Of a DNA stretch of 10,143 nt, positions 1 to 7,483 are shown piece by piece. Both the position numbers and the translations under genes were made by a program. This DNA comes from JAWXVD01 sp044425705 (GTDB taxonomy: Bacteria; Bacillota; Clostridia; Lachnospirales; Lachnospiraceae): NCBI GenBank assembly GCA_044425705.1, contig JAWXVD010000122.1:1-10143 (forward strand), read 5' to 3'. Position 1 is the stretch's first letter. Each line of letters begins with the position of its first letter. The notes beneath the pieces are model-generated. The model saw only the letters and a program-made list of their open reading frames with translations. It was not told the DNA's origin and made no database searches.

Positions 1-2
1 TT

Positions 3-1502
3 AATGATGAAACAAGAATGTGTAATCCGCTTCCATGGAGTCAAGACTTTGCAGATGAATTTTTGAAGAGGAAAGGCTATAGCATCTATCCTGTATTGAT
101 TCATTTGATTCTATCAGGAGAAGAAGCGGGACGAACCAAATGTGATTATTATGACGTGTTGGCCTCTTTATACCAAGAAAACTATTTCCATACGTTACAA
201 ACATGGTGCGAAAATCATGGCATTTCGTTTTGTGCACATTTATTGGGAGAAGAAACACTACACGGACATACTAGGTTTAGTGGAGACTATTTGCGACAAA
301 ACAGATATCTTGATATCCCAGGTGCAGATCACTTGGGAAAAGGTATTGGAAGCTTAAATTTAAAATTCACCTCCACAGGAGCACACTCTTATGGGAAAGA
401 TATGACAGCAGTAGAAATGTTTGCAGGTGCTGGATTAGATTTAACATATGATGAGTATATACGAATGGTTACCTGGGCTTTTCAATGTGGTATGAAGTGC
501 ATTGTAAATCATGGATTTTCTTATTCTTTACGTGGAGATAGAATTAATGATTGGCCACCTTCTCAGTTTTTCCAATGGGTTGGCTGGGAACATATGAAAG
601 AAGGAAATGAGATGATAAGAAGACTTCACTATGCCCTAACTGGAGGGAAGAGTGAAGAGCAAATTTTAGTATATCATCCTTTAGAAAGTTTTTGGCTACA
701 TTATGAACCCGATTTAAATTATACTTATGCATATCATAAGGGACCTATTACAAAAAGTGAAAAAGCAGCAGATATTGATCAAGGCATGCAAGTGTTATTA
801 AATCGCTTATTAGAAGAGAATAAAGGATTTGAAATGATCCATAAGGATGCTTTAGATAATTTTGTAGTAAAAGGGAAACAGATTGAAAATGTTGTTATGA
901 ATCAGCAGTTTGATGTGCTAATCCTTCCTTATTGTCAAGTACTTTCAATAGAAATGTTAATGAAATGCTTAGCGTTTGCTAGTCATGGTGGTAAAATATT
1001 TATTTTTAGTGAAATACCTACTTATGCAATGAAAAAAGAAGATGATGAAAAACTAGTAGCGTTAACAAAACAATTAATGGAATATGAAAGTGTTGTATTT
1101 TTGGAGAGAACAGAAGAAGATGCTTTGTTTTCAGAAATAGAAAACAGTATACAACCACCGTTAAAAGTAGTAGAAGGCATTGGTAAAAATAAAAATAATC
1201 GACCTACTTATGAAAGAAGATTACAAGATCCCTATATGCATCATGGAGAAGATTTGTCAGGGGTTATGTATGTTCATTATAAGAAAGGAAATCTTAGAAA
1301 TACAGTATTTATGAATTATGACGAGATGGAAACAGAAGTTATAGTAGAGGTGGAATCACTGTCTATTCCAGAATTATGGGACACCATGACTGGAGAAGTA
1401 AAGATACCAGAGCATGAAAAAATTGGTGAAATGATATACCGATGTAAATTTATATTACCAGTAGGTTATGGAATCATATTGCAGTCCCACTATGTAAAAT
1501 AA
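3..1502 (+). CDS. GH106-like (alpha-L-rhamnosidase-related) glycoside hydrolase, 5'-truncated by window edge
   Basis: The frame is open to the left edge (reads N-D-E-T-R before the first ATG at 18), so only the C-terminal ~499 residues are seen and ATG 18 is not the start. The visible part begins in the (beta/alpha)-barrel: a W-S-Q-D-F...F-L-K-R-K-G-Y segment, then A-H-L-L-G-E-E-T (Glu codons at 249 and 252), a D-I-P-G block, A-H-S-Y-G-K-D followed by A-V-E-M-F (Glu codon 414), and H-G-F-S-Y-S-L-R-G near 508-537. This order is what I know from GH106 and related 'glycosyl hydrolase' proteins. A later segment (about 903-1020, V-L-I-L-P-Y...G-G-K-I-F-I-F) resembles the Rossmann-like accessory domain of these enzymes, and a beta-rich tail follows. 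The expected role is removal of a terminal deoxysugar or related residue from oligosaccharides. No secretion signal can be judged because the N-terminus is missing. Family confidence is good; substrate is inferred only. Confidence 0.75.
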   Translation, partial: NDETRMCNPLPWSQDFADEFLKRKGYSIYPVLIHLILSGEEAGRTKCDYYDVLASLYQENYFHTLQTWCENHGISFCAHLLGEETLHGHTRFSGDYLRQNRYLDIPGADHLGKGIGSLNLKFTSTGAHSYGKDMTAVEMFAGAGLDLTYDEYIRMVTWAFQCGMKCIVNHGFSYSLRGDRINDWPPSQFFQWVGWEHMKEGNEMIRRLHYALTGGKSEEQILVYHPLESFWLHYEPDLNYTYAYHKGPITKSEKAADIDQGMQVLLNRLLEENKGFEMIHKDALDNFVVKGKQIENVVMNQQFDVLILPYCQVLSIEMLMKCLAFASHGGKIFIFSEIPTYAMKKEDDEKLVALTKQLMEYESVVFLERTEEDALFSEIENSIQPPLKVVEGIGKNKNNRPTYERRLQDPYMHHGEDLSGVMYVHYKKGNLRNTVFMNYDEMETEVIVEVESLSIPELWDTMTGEVKIPEHEKIGEMIYRCKFILPVGYGIILQSHYVK

Positions 1503-1528
1503 GAAGTAATGTAAAGCTTTAAAATTGA

Positions 1529-1536
1529 GAAGGTGA
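1529..1536 (+). promoter_or_regulatory. Orphan Shine-Dalgarno-like sequence upstream of a palindrome
   Basis: AGAAGGTGA-like sequence is a strong match to the anti-SD of 16S rRNA, but no credible gene starts at normal spacing. The nearest start, TTG 1548, gives only five codons before TAA. The kinase ATG at 1603 is far downstream, beyond the inverted repeat at 1538-1583. It may be a relic, or it may act with the hairpin in translational control. Function is unproven. Confidence 0.3.
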
Positions 1537-1537
1537 T

Positions 1538-1583
1538 TACTGTACAGTTGTTATTTCTTAAATAAAATAACAACTGTACAGTA
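1538..1583. repeat. Perfect 19-bp inverted repeat containing two ACTGTACAGT palindromes
   Basis: Arms 1538-1556 and 1565-1583 are perfect reverse complements around an 8-nt AT-rich loop. Each arm itself contains the 10-bp palindrome ACTGTACAGT (1539-1548 and 1573-1582), with centres 34 bp apart. No T-tract follows on either strand, so it does not look like a classical intrinsic terminator. It sits 20 bp before the kinase ATG. Two readings are possible: a pair of operator sites for a dimeric regulator, or an mRNA hairpin controlling kinase expression. The symmetry is directly visible; the role is inferred. Confidence 0.6.
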
Positions 1584-1602
1584 TGAAGAATGGTAAACCA
1601 GT

Positions 1603-3363
1603 ATGATAAAATGGATTGCAAATAAAATTAAAAGTCAGTTTGTAAATAAGATAATAGCTATTATTATATTAAGCATCATTATTCCCCTTATCATTATATT
1701 TATTGTCCTATATTTGTTGTATTTTCGAATGGTTGAAAATGCATTTGTAGAAGAAAGTCAAGGACAAGTAGAGTATTTGGCTGACTATATGGATACCTTA
1801 ATTCAAAATATAGATCAATCTGTTACTGTGTTTTTATCGGAAACATCTACAGGAGAATATTTAAGTGTAACAGAGAGCAGAGGATTTAGTGATTTGCAAA
1901 TACGAACGGATTTGGTAGATTTAGCTTATGGAAATGTATTAATTAGTAATGTTTATCTTTTACGTGAGATTAATTCAGTTCTAAATGTAGAGGCAGCTGC
2001 AAGCCAGTGGCAAGATGCAACGGCAGAACAAATTCAAGAATCAAATTGGTATGTAAGATTTAAAGAGCAACAAGGATTTTATGTAGAATACGTAGAGGAA
2101 CTTCATAATAGCGGAAAAATTATATACTCCAAGTCTATATATGATTTCACAACTAGAGAGTTTCAAGGTGGAGTATTTGTGAATATAGGTACTAGCTCGT
2201 TTAAAGAAGTATTGGAAGACGCACTTTCGGAAGATGAAATTGGTTTTTTAATGGATGATAAAGGAACAGTTATTTTTTCTACAGGAGATATGGAAGAAAT
2301 AGATGTGGACTATATGATAGAAAAAATGATTGAGCCAGATATTGAAGGATATTTTTTTGATGATACCCATTATTATTACTATCAAAATTTAAATCAAAGT
2401 AGTCTTTATTTAGTCAAGGTATTACCTAAAGTTTTGATTAAAAATGAAGTAAGATCCACCTTTGTGGTAGGTGGAATGATTGCTGTAATTTCAATTGTTT
2501 TAGGTTTATTTGCTGTTATTTGGTATACAAGAAGACTGGTACTACCAATTATGCAAATGGCAGACGTATTAAAGAATGCAGACCCAGAAAATCTACAGTA
2601 TATAGAAGTTTCACCTAGACAAGATGAGGTTAGTATATTGCAGAGTTCTCATAATACCATGATTACTAATTATAATAATTTGTTAAATGAGAACTATATT
2701 GCTTTGATGGAAAAAAAGCAAGCACAATTAAAAGCGTTACAATTTCAAATCAATCCCCACTTTGTGAATAATACATTGCAGATGGTTGGTAGTAAGGCAA
2801 TTGAACAAAAAGTTCCAGAAATTTATAAATATTTGAAGAGTTTCTCAAATATGTTCTACTACTGTATTAAAAATGGACAAGATACAGTAACAGTAAAAGA
2901 AGAAATGGCATATTTAAATGATTATATTCTTTTACAGAAAGCAAGGTTTCCAGATCGTATTGAAGTGAAAATACGGATTGATGATAGGGCTTATGGAAAT
3001 TTAATTCCTAAAATGTCATTGCAACCAATATTGGAAAATTGTTTTGTACATGGGATGCCTAGCAAACCAAATACAGTAAATAGACTAAAGATTATGATTG
3101 CTGTAGTCACTTTTGAAGATCATTGTACTATTATGATAGAAGATGATGGAGTAGGTATTTCAGAAGAAAAATTAGAGAAAATACGAAAGCGTCTTACAGA
3201 TGCAAGTAATATAGAAGAGTATGATTATTCTGGTAGTATTGGAATTCATAATGTGAATACAAGAATTAAATTGTTGTATGGAAACGAATATGGGTGCACC
3301 ATAAGTAGCGAGCAGGGAACCATGGTACAGATTAACATTCCTGTAAAGAAAGATAGACTATGA
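1603..3363 (+). CDS. Sensor histidine kinase, LytS/YesM type (586 aa)
   Basis: An inner-membrane sensor kinase expected to autophosphorylate on His and pass the phosphate to the response regulator encoded next. Visible layout: a basic N-terminus, TM1 at about 17-41, an extracellular sensor region of about 245 residues (42-285, Cache-like by position and length), TM2 at about 287-309, a HAMP-type linker to about 360, then a His_kinase block with N-P-H-F-V-N-N-T-L-Q (His386), an N-box L-Q-P-I-L-E-N (Asn479), G1 box D-D-G-V-G (514-518) and G2 box G-I-H-N-V-N (547-552). This is the architecture of the YesM family, which usually pairs with AraC-type regulators next to carbohydrate genes. All catalytic motifs look intact. 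The ATG start is chosen because it gives the typical basic end before TM1; its ribosome site is weak (GGT about 8 nt upstream). The family call is secure; the ligand is unknown but probably an oligosaccharide or its binding protein. Confidence 0.93.
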   Translation: MIKWIANKIKSQFVNKIIAIIILSIIIPLIIIFIVLYLLYFRMVENAFVEESQGQVEYLADYMDTLIQNIDQSVTVFLSETSTGEYLSVTESRGFSDLQIRTDLVDLAYGNVLISNVYLLREINSVLNVEAAASQWQDATAEQIQESNWYVRFKEQQGFYVEYVEELHNSGKIIYSKSIYDFTTREFQGGVFVNIGTSSFKEVLEDALSEDEIGFLMDDKGTVIFSTGDMEEIDVDYMIEKMIEPDIEGYFFDDTHYYYYQNLNQSSLYLVKVLPKVLIKNEVRSTFVVGGMIAVISIVLGLFAVIWYTRRLVLPIMQMADVLKNADPENLQYIEVSPRQDEVSILQSSHNTMITNYNNLLNENYIALMEKKQAQLKALQFQINPHFVNNTLQMVGSKAIEQKVPEIYKYLKSFSNMFYYCIKNGQDTVTVKEEMAYLNDYILLQKARFPDRIEVKIRIDDRAYGNLIPKMSLQPILENCFVHGMPSKPNTVNRLKIMIAVVTFEDHCTIMIEDDGVGISEEKLEKIRKRLTDASNIEEYDYSGSIGIHNVNTRIKLLYGNEYGCTISSEQGTMVQINIPVKKDRL

Positions 3364-3450
3364 GAAAGTGATGTTAGGTTGAAAAATAAGATTTTTCAAC
3401 CGGCAATTTGCCCCTTACTAGTCAAATTGCCAGACTGTGAGAAAGTGATG
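3355..3450. repeat. Direct repeats (18/19 identical, 77-bp offset) flanking an insertion-like spacer
   Basis: Positions 3355-3373 and 3432-3450 match at 18 of 19 bases; both contain TGAGAAAGTGATG. The first copy holds the kinase TGA stop (3361) and an ATG (3371) that stops after MLG. The second holds ATG 3448, in frame with the response regulator. Removing one 77-bp unit would leave the kinase stop about 8 nt before the regulator ATG, a normal tight operon junction. This suggests that the block between the repeats was inserted or duplicated into an ancestral junction. The repeat is directly seen; the history is inferred. Confidence 0.65.
3377..3431 (+). repeat. Two back-to-back perfect hairpins between kinase and response regulator genes
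   Basis: Hairpin 1: GGTTGAAAAA (3377-3386) pairs perfectly with TTTTTCAACC (3392-3401) around a 5-nt loop. Hairpin 2 follows with no gap: GGCAATTTG (3402-3410) pairs with CAAATTGCC (3423-3431) around a 12-nt loop. Neither is followed by a T-tract. The pair lies inside the block bounded by the direct repeats and looks like a small palindromic element or an intercistronic structure that could set the kinase-to-regulator expression ratio. Structure is visible; mobility and function are inferred. Confidence 0.6.
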
Positions 3451-3459
3451 GGTATTGAG

Positions 3460-4527
3460 ATGATTAATCTATTAATTGTTGATGATGAACAAGCTACGAG
3501 AACAATTTTAAAAAGTTTTGTTGACTTCGAAAAATTTAATATTCGTTTAATTGGTGAGGTGGAAAACGGAGAAGAGGCAATTGATTTTTTTCAAGGAACC
3601 GATATACCGAATATACTTATAACAGATATGAATATGCCTGTTATGGATGGAATTTCATTGATTGAATATGTGGCAAATGAATTTGCTGATGTTAAAATCA
3701 TAGTAGCTAGTGGATATTTTGAATACCAATACACAAAAGCTGCATTACAAAATGGAGCTATTGATTACTTGTTAAAGCCTATCGATGATGTAGAATTGAA
3801 CCAAGTGATTGAAAAATGTGTCAATAAAATACAGGAAGAACGTACAGTTGAAAAAATAATACATGAAGATAAGAAAAATGTACATTTTCAAAGAAAAGAG
3901 TATCGATATATTTTAGAACAGTTAGAAGTATTGATGCGAATCATTGAAGAGGGAAATGAAATCCAATTTCCAACTGTCATTGAAAATTTGATGACAGGTC
4001 TTACAGAGGATGAGTTTATAGCAGATAAAGAAATTGTGCTATTTCATTTGATACTTGGAAAATTAAATGATTATTGTATTCATAACAATATAGAGTTAAG
4101 TTTCCAAGAAGAACTACAAATAGATACCAGAGAAATAGACTTTATAGAAACGATTACTAATACCTATAAAAAGTATTTTGCATGGAAAAAAGGGCAGGAA
4201 AGCACCATTGAAATTATTGAAACTATTAAAAATTATATTGATATTCATTATAGAGAAAACTTGTATAGTGGAGAATTAGCTGAGCAATTTCATATTTCAA
4301 AAGAATATATGAGTAGTCTTTTTTCTTCTACATACCAAGTGACTATGAGTAAATATATCAACACATTAAAAATGGAGAATGCAAAAAAGCAATTAATTTA
4401 TGGAAATCGTAGTATTAAAGATATTTCATTTGGATTAGGTTTTGAGGATGATAATTATTTTTGTAGGGTATTTAAAAAGATGGTAGGTGTGACACCGTCT
4501 AAATATCGAAGTGAAAACAAAAAATAA
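3460..4527 (+). CDS. Response regulator with REC and AraC-type DNA-binding domains, YesN-like (355 aa)
   Basis: The partner of the upstream kinase: a cytoplasmic transcription factor activated by Asp phosphorylation. The REC domain (about 1-120) shows the acidic pair D-D-E at 8-10, phospho-acceptor Asp56 in T-D-M-N-M-P, and Lys106 in L-K-P-I-D. A helical linker follows (about 125-250). The C-terminal ~100 residues form a double helix-turn-helix of the AraC/XylS type: L-A-E-Q-F-H-I-S-K-E-Y-M in the first HTH, and I-K-D-I-S-F-G-L-G-F then F-C-R-V-F-K-K...G-V-T-P-S-K-Y-R in the second. The start at ATG 3460 gives the family-typical M-I-N-L-L-I-V-D-D-E. ATG 3448 (359 aa) is an in-frame alternative with poor spacing to its GAGAAAG. 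A still earlier TTG at 3379 would translate the hairpin block and is unlikely. Its targets are probably the glycan genes here, but no operator can be assigned with confidence. Confidence 0.92.
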   Translation: MINLLIVDDEQATRTILKSFVDFEKFNIRLIGEVENGEEAIDFFQGTDIPNILITDMNMPVMDGISLIEYVANEFADVKIIVASGYFEYQYTKAALQNGAIDYLLKPIDDVELNQVIEKCVNKIQEERTVEKIIHEDKKNVHFQRKEYRYILEQLEVLMRIIEEGNEIQFPTVIENLMTGLTEDEFIADKEIVLFHLILGKLNDYCIHNNIELSFQEELQIDTREIDFIETITNTYKKYFAWKKGQESTIEIIETIKNYIDIHYRENLYSGELAEQFHISKEYMSSLFSSTYQVTMSKYINTLKMENAKKQLIYGNRSIKDISFGLGFEDDNYFCRVFKKMVGVTPSKYRSENKK

Positions 4528-4582
4528 TAAGTTGCAGATAAATTAATTGATGATTTTTTTGAATATTGTTTGTTTAAAAATA

Positions 4583-4597
4583 CTCAATGTTATTGAG
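4583..4597. promoter_or_regulatory. Palindrome CTCAAT-GTT-ATTGAG, possible operator before the oxidoreductase gene
   Basis: A perfect 6-bp inverted repeat with a 3-nt centre lies 24 bp upstream of ATG 4621, just 5' of the AAAGGA ribosome site (4608-4613). An A/T-rich stretch upstream contains only a poor -10-like AATACT (4579-4584) overlapping it, so a promoter cannot be named firmly. It may be a regulator site or a small hairpin in the leader. Low confidence. Confidence 0.3.
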
Positions 4598-4620
4598 AGA
4601 ATGAAAGAAAGGACATAGGA

Positions 4621-5682
4621 ATGGATAAAAAAGTATATCAAGTAGGAATCATTGGATGTGGGAATATTAGTGAAGTTTATGTTCGAAATTTACAACAAAA
4701 GTATAAAAATACAAAAGTTGTAGCCTTGTGTAATCGAACAAGAGAAAAGGCAGTAGTATTGGCTGAGAAATATCAAGTGGAAAAAGTGTTGGATAAAGAA
4801 GAGATGTTCATTGATGAAAGTATAGATGTTATACTAATTCTAACGACACCAGAAAGTCATTATGAATTAACAAAGCAAGCTCTTCTAGCGGGGAAACATG
4901 TTTATGTTGAAAAACCTATTGCCTTTGAAGTGGAAGAAGGCGAAGAACTAGTGGAATTAGCAAAGGAAAAAGGAGTGCTTTTAGGTTGTGCACCAGATAC
5001 CTATATGGGAGAAGTTTTTACCACAGCAAAACAGATGATTGTGGACGGAAAAATTGGTGAAATTATTTCTACAGAAGCATTTGATTTATGTAGAGGACAC
5101 GAAAGTTGGCATGAAAATCCTGATTTCTTTTATCAAAAAGGTGGCGGTCCTATGTTAGATAGAGGACCATATTTCTTAGCAACTTTGTTATACCTATGTG
5201 GAAATATTACAAGTGTTTCAGGAATGGCGCATCGCGCTTTTGAAACAAGAACAATTACTTCTTTGCCAAGAGCAGGTGAAAAAATCACAGTGGAAGTGGA
5301 TACCCATATAAGTGCTATGTATCGATATGAAAATGGTGCTGTAGGAATGATACAAACCTCATTTGATATCTGTAAAACAGACACACCAGCTATTGAAATT
5401 CACGGAACAAAAGGTTCTTTAAAATTGTCAACACCAATTGATTTTTGGGGCAAATTAGAGTATTGTGATGGACCAGATGGAAATTGGGTTACAGTAGTAG
5501 AGGATACAGATACTAGTACTATGAATAATTTAAGAGGAATGGGATTATCACAAATGTTAGACTGTATTGAAAGTGAAGATGCAGTTTTGGCCAGTGGTAA
5601 AAATGCCACATTAGTTCTAGAAATCATGAACGCTATGTTTGTAAGTAGTGATATGAAAAAAGAAGTATCCATTAAAGGATAA
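4621..5682 (+). CDS. Gfo/Idh/MocA family NAD(P)-dependent oxidoreductase (353 aa)
   Basis: A cytoplasmic sugar- or polyol-type dehydrogenase. The N-terminal Rossmann fold shows G-I-I-G-C-G-N-I (9-16) for dinucleotide binding, and the family signature V-E-K-P has its lysine at 98. The C-terminal substrate domain contains G-G-G-P-M-L-D-R-G near 180-190, where members of the family often have a catalytic-site Asp/His pair; here the segment reads L-D-R-G-P-Y rather than the more usual D-x-G-x-H. The length is normal for the family. A clear AAAGGA ribosome site lies 7 nt upstream of the ATG. The 93-bp gap after the regulator gene suggests it could have its own promoter or be read through from the regulator. 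Substrate is unknown: members oxidise free sugars, inositols, nucleotide sugars or make 3-keto-glycosides. Between two glycosidases and a radical enzyme, a role in converting a released sugar or glycoside is plausible but inferred. Confidence 0.88.
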   Translation: MDKKVYQVGIIGCGNISEVYVRNLQQKYKNTKVVALCNRTREKAVVLAEKYQVEKVLDKEEMFIDESIDVILILTTPESHYELTKQALLAGKHVYVEKPIAFEVEEGEELVELAKEKGVLLGCAPDTYMGEVFTTAKQMIVDGKIGEIISTEAFDLCRGHESWHENPDFFYQKGGGPMLDRGPYFLATLLYLCGNITSVSGMAHRAFETRTITSLPRAGEKITVEVDTHISAMYRYENGAVGMIQTSFDICKTDTPAIEIHGTKGSLKLSTPIDFWGKLEYCDGPDGNWVTVVEDTDTSTMNNLRGMGLSQMLDCIESEDAVLASGKNATLVLEIMNAMFVSSDMKKEVSIKG

Positions 5683-5684
5683 AA

Positions 5685-5742
5685 AAGGAATCCTTAAAAG
5701 GATCAATATTATTTATGTTAAAATCCTTTTAGATTCTTTATT
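5685..5742 (+). terminator. Possible rho-independent terminator after the oxidoreductase gene
   Basis: An imperfect stem pairs AAGGAATC...AAAAGGAT (5685-5703) with ATCCTTTT.GATTCTT (5723-5738), with a small internal asymmetry and a loop of about 19 nt, followed by TTTATTAAAT. It begins just after the TAA at 5680-5682. The stem is A/T-rich and the T-tract interrupted, so termination may be partial, leaving the following GH43 gene partly co-transcribed. Confidence 0.4.
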
Positions 5743-5774
5743 AAATAGATACTAAAAGGTTATAAAATAAAAAT

Positions 5775-5779
5775 GGAGG
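5775..5779 (+). promoter_or_regulatory. Ribosome binding site GGAGG deciding the GH43 start
   Basis: GGAGG ends 8 nt before ATG 5788. It overlaps the earlier in-frame ATG 5773, which has no site of its own. This favours 5788, and the protein then starts M-L-Q-N-P-I-L, as GH43 xylosidases do. Confidence 0.85.
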
Positions 5780-5787
5780 TATTTATT

Positions 5788-7413
5788 ATGTTACAAAACC
5801 CAATATTAAGAGGATTTAATGCAGATCCTTCGATTTGCAAAAAAAATGATGATTACTATTTAGCAGTTTCATCTTTCGAATGGTATCCAGCGATGCCAAT
5901 TTATCATTCTAAGGATTTGAAAAATTGGGAGTTAGTTTCTCATGGCTTAGACAATGATAGAGTTTTAGAATTAACGAGAGTAGAGTCTGCAAAAGGAATT
6001 TGGGCACCAGATTTAACTTATTGTGAAGCAGAAGATAAATTTTATCTTACATATAGCATGATGCATGCTATGAACTCTGTATTTTTTGATGTTGACAATT
6101 TCTTTGTGACAGCAGATAATATTGAAGGACCATGGAGTGATCCTGTATACTTACATTCAGCAGGATTTGATGCTTCAACTTTCCATGATGATGATGGAAG
6201 AAAATGGATTGTATCATTAGAATGGGAATCAAGAGAAGGATATGAAAGACCAGGTGCAATCTGTTTGTGTGAATTTGATACGGAAACAGGCAAGGTGATT
6301 GGTTATCCAAAACGTGTTTGGACAGGCGGAACAGATAGAGGTTGTATTGAAGGACCTCATATTTATAAAAGAAATGGTTGGTATTATATCATGTGTGCCG
6401 AAGGCGGTACAGGATATGGACACTGTGTAACCATAGGTCGTTCGAAAAATATTTGGGGACCATATGAAAAAGATCCATGTAATCCAATCGTAACATCTTG
6501 TCCAACAGAATTTTATGAAAGACATATTATAGATTACCTAAAAAGTCATCACTATAATAAAGATTCTGTGATTCAAAAAAGTGGACATGCGAGCTTTGTA
6601 GAAACAGATTTAGGAGAAGTATATTTAGTACACTTAACATCGAGACCGATGTTACCAGAATTACGTTGTGTACGTGGACGTGAAACAGGTATGCAAAAAA
6701 TGATGTGGACAGAAGATGGATGGCTTAGAATGGCATCAGGTGGAAATGTAGCCCTAGAATATTTCGAAGAAAGTAAACTTCCAGAAGTGCCAGTAAGAAA
6801 AATTCCTGAAAAAGAATATTTTACAGGAGAATTGGAGAAAAACTGGTATGCACCTAGAATTTCATGCCAAGAATTTGCAAAAGTAGAAGATGGTGAATTG
6901 GTATTAAGAGGAAATCAAAGTTTGTGTTCTCATCATAAAGTAAGTCTGTTAGCTAAAAAATTAGATAGCCTTCGTTGTGTAATTGAAACAAAAGTGAAAT
7001 TCACACCAGAAGTATACCAACATAGTGCAGGATTGGCTATGTATTATGATAATATGAGCTACTTATTATTTAGAAAATATTATTCTGAAACATTGGAAAG
7101 TGAAGCATTAGGCGTACTTCATCTTGAAAATGGTGAAAGAAAAGAATGGATTGAAGATAGAATTCCATATACACAAGAAGATGTTACGTTACGATTTGAA
7201 TTAGATGGACGCTTTATGCACTTATCTTATAGTGCTGATGGAGAAAATTTCACACCATTTGGTAGAAGAGTAGATGTTACTATTTTCTCAGATGAATATA
7301 GTAATTATGGAGAATTTACAGGGGCATTTGTAGGATTAGCTTGTGTGGATGGTATGTTGCATACAAAAGAAGCGAAATTCAGCTATTTTGAAAAGAAAGT
7401 ATTTGAATACTAG
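5788..7413 (+). CDS. GH43 family beta-xylosidase / alpha-L-arabinofuranosidase type glycosidase (541 aa)
   Basis: An inverting exo-glycosidase, expected to cleave xylo-oligosaccharides or arabinofuranosyl side groups in the cytoplasm (no signal peptide). The five-bladed propeller occupies about residues 1-330. Catalytic acids are in family positions: Asp13 (general base, in F-N-A-D-P-S), Asp128 (pKa modulator, in F-D-A-S) and Glu188 (general acid, in C-I-E-G-P-H). These closely match the spacing I recall for the Selenomonas beta-xylosidase (Asp14/Asp128/Glu186). G-I-W-A-P-D-L near residue 70 and G-H-A-S-F-V are other GH43 marks. The C-terminal ~200 residues (from about 341) form the beta-sandwich domain typical of the longer xylosidase subfamilies. 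The length is standard. Start chosen by the GGAGG site. It follows the oxidoreductase after a possible leaky terminator. Xylosidase versus arabinofuranosidase specificity cannot be settled by reading. Confidence 0.92.
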   Translation: MLQNPILRGFNADPSICKKNDDYYLAVSSFEWYPAMPIYHSKDLKNWELVSHGLDNDRVLELTRVESAKGIWAPDLTYCEAEDKFYLTYSMMHAMNSVFFDVDNFFVTADNIEGPWSDPVYLHSAGFDASTFHDDDGRKWIVSLEWESREGYERPGAICLCEFDTETGKVIGYPKRVWTGGTDRGCIEGPHIYKRNGWYYIMCAEGGTGYGHCVTIGRSKNIWGPYEKDPCNPIVTSCPTEFYERHIIDYLKSHHYNKDSVIQKSGHASFVETDLGEVYLVHLTSRPMLPELRCVRGRETGMQKMMWTEDGWLRMASGGNVALEYFEESKLPEVPVRKIPEKEYFTGELEKNWYAPRISCQEFAKVEDGELVLRGNQSLCSHHKVSLLAKKLDSLRCVIETKVKFTPEVYQHSAGLAMYYDNMSYLLFRKYYSETLESEALGVLHLENGERKEWIEDRIPYTQEDVTLRFELDGRFMHLSYSADGENFTPFGRRVDVTIFSDEYSNYGEFTGAFVGLACVDGMLHTKEAKFSYFEKKVFEY

Positions 7414-7425
7414 AAACTGTTTAGA

Positions 7426-7458
7426 ACCAGCACTAATCATTTGTTGATTAGTGCTGGT
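7426..7458 (+). terminator. Perfect 14-bp hairpin between the GH43 and activase genes (terminator or mRNA processing structure)
   Basis: ACCAGCACTAATCA (7426-7439) pairs perfectly with 7445-7458 around a 5-nt loop. It starts 12 bp after the GH43 stop. It is followed by CATAAATTAAAT rather than a T-run, so as a terminator it is non-canonical. It could instead protect the 3' end of the GH43 message or reduce read-through into the radical-enzyme genes. Confidence 0.5.
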
Positions 7459-7483
7459 CATAAATTAAATGTATATAAAACTT

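Noticed and set aside
18..20. ATG 18 as the start of the GH106-like gene
   Set aside because: The frame is open to the window edge and the family has several hundred more N-terminal residues; the gene is cut by the window.
20..36. Catabolite-control (cre-like) site TGTAATCCGCTTCCA
   Set aside because: It has one base too many for the cre consensus and lies inside a coding region.
1583..1606. Small ORF M-K-N-G-K-P-V overlapping the kinase start
   Set aside because: Seven codons, no good ribosome site, and part of the palindrome; could be a leader peptide but nothing supports it.
3379..3459. TTG at 3379 as the response regulator start
   Set aside because: It would translate both hairpins as a 27-residue extension foreign to the family; ATG 3460 gives the standard REC N-terminus.
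5743..5772. TATAAAAT-like -10 box before the GH43 gene
   Set aside because: Transcription from it would start at or inside the ribosome site, and no -35 box at usual spacing is visible.
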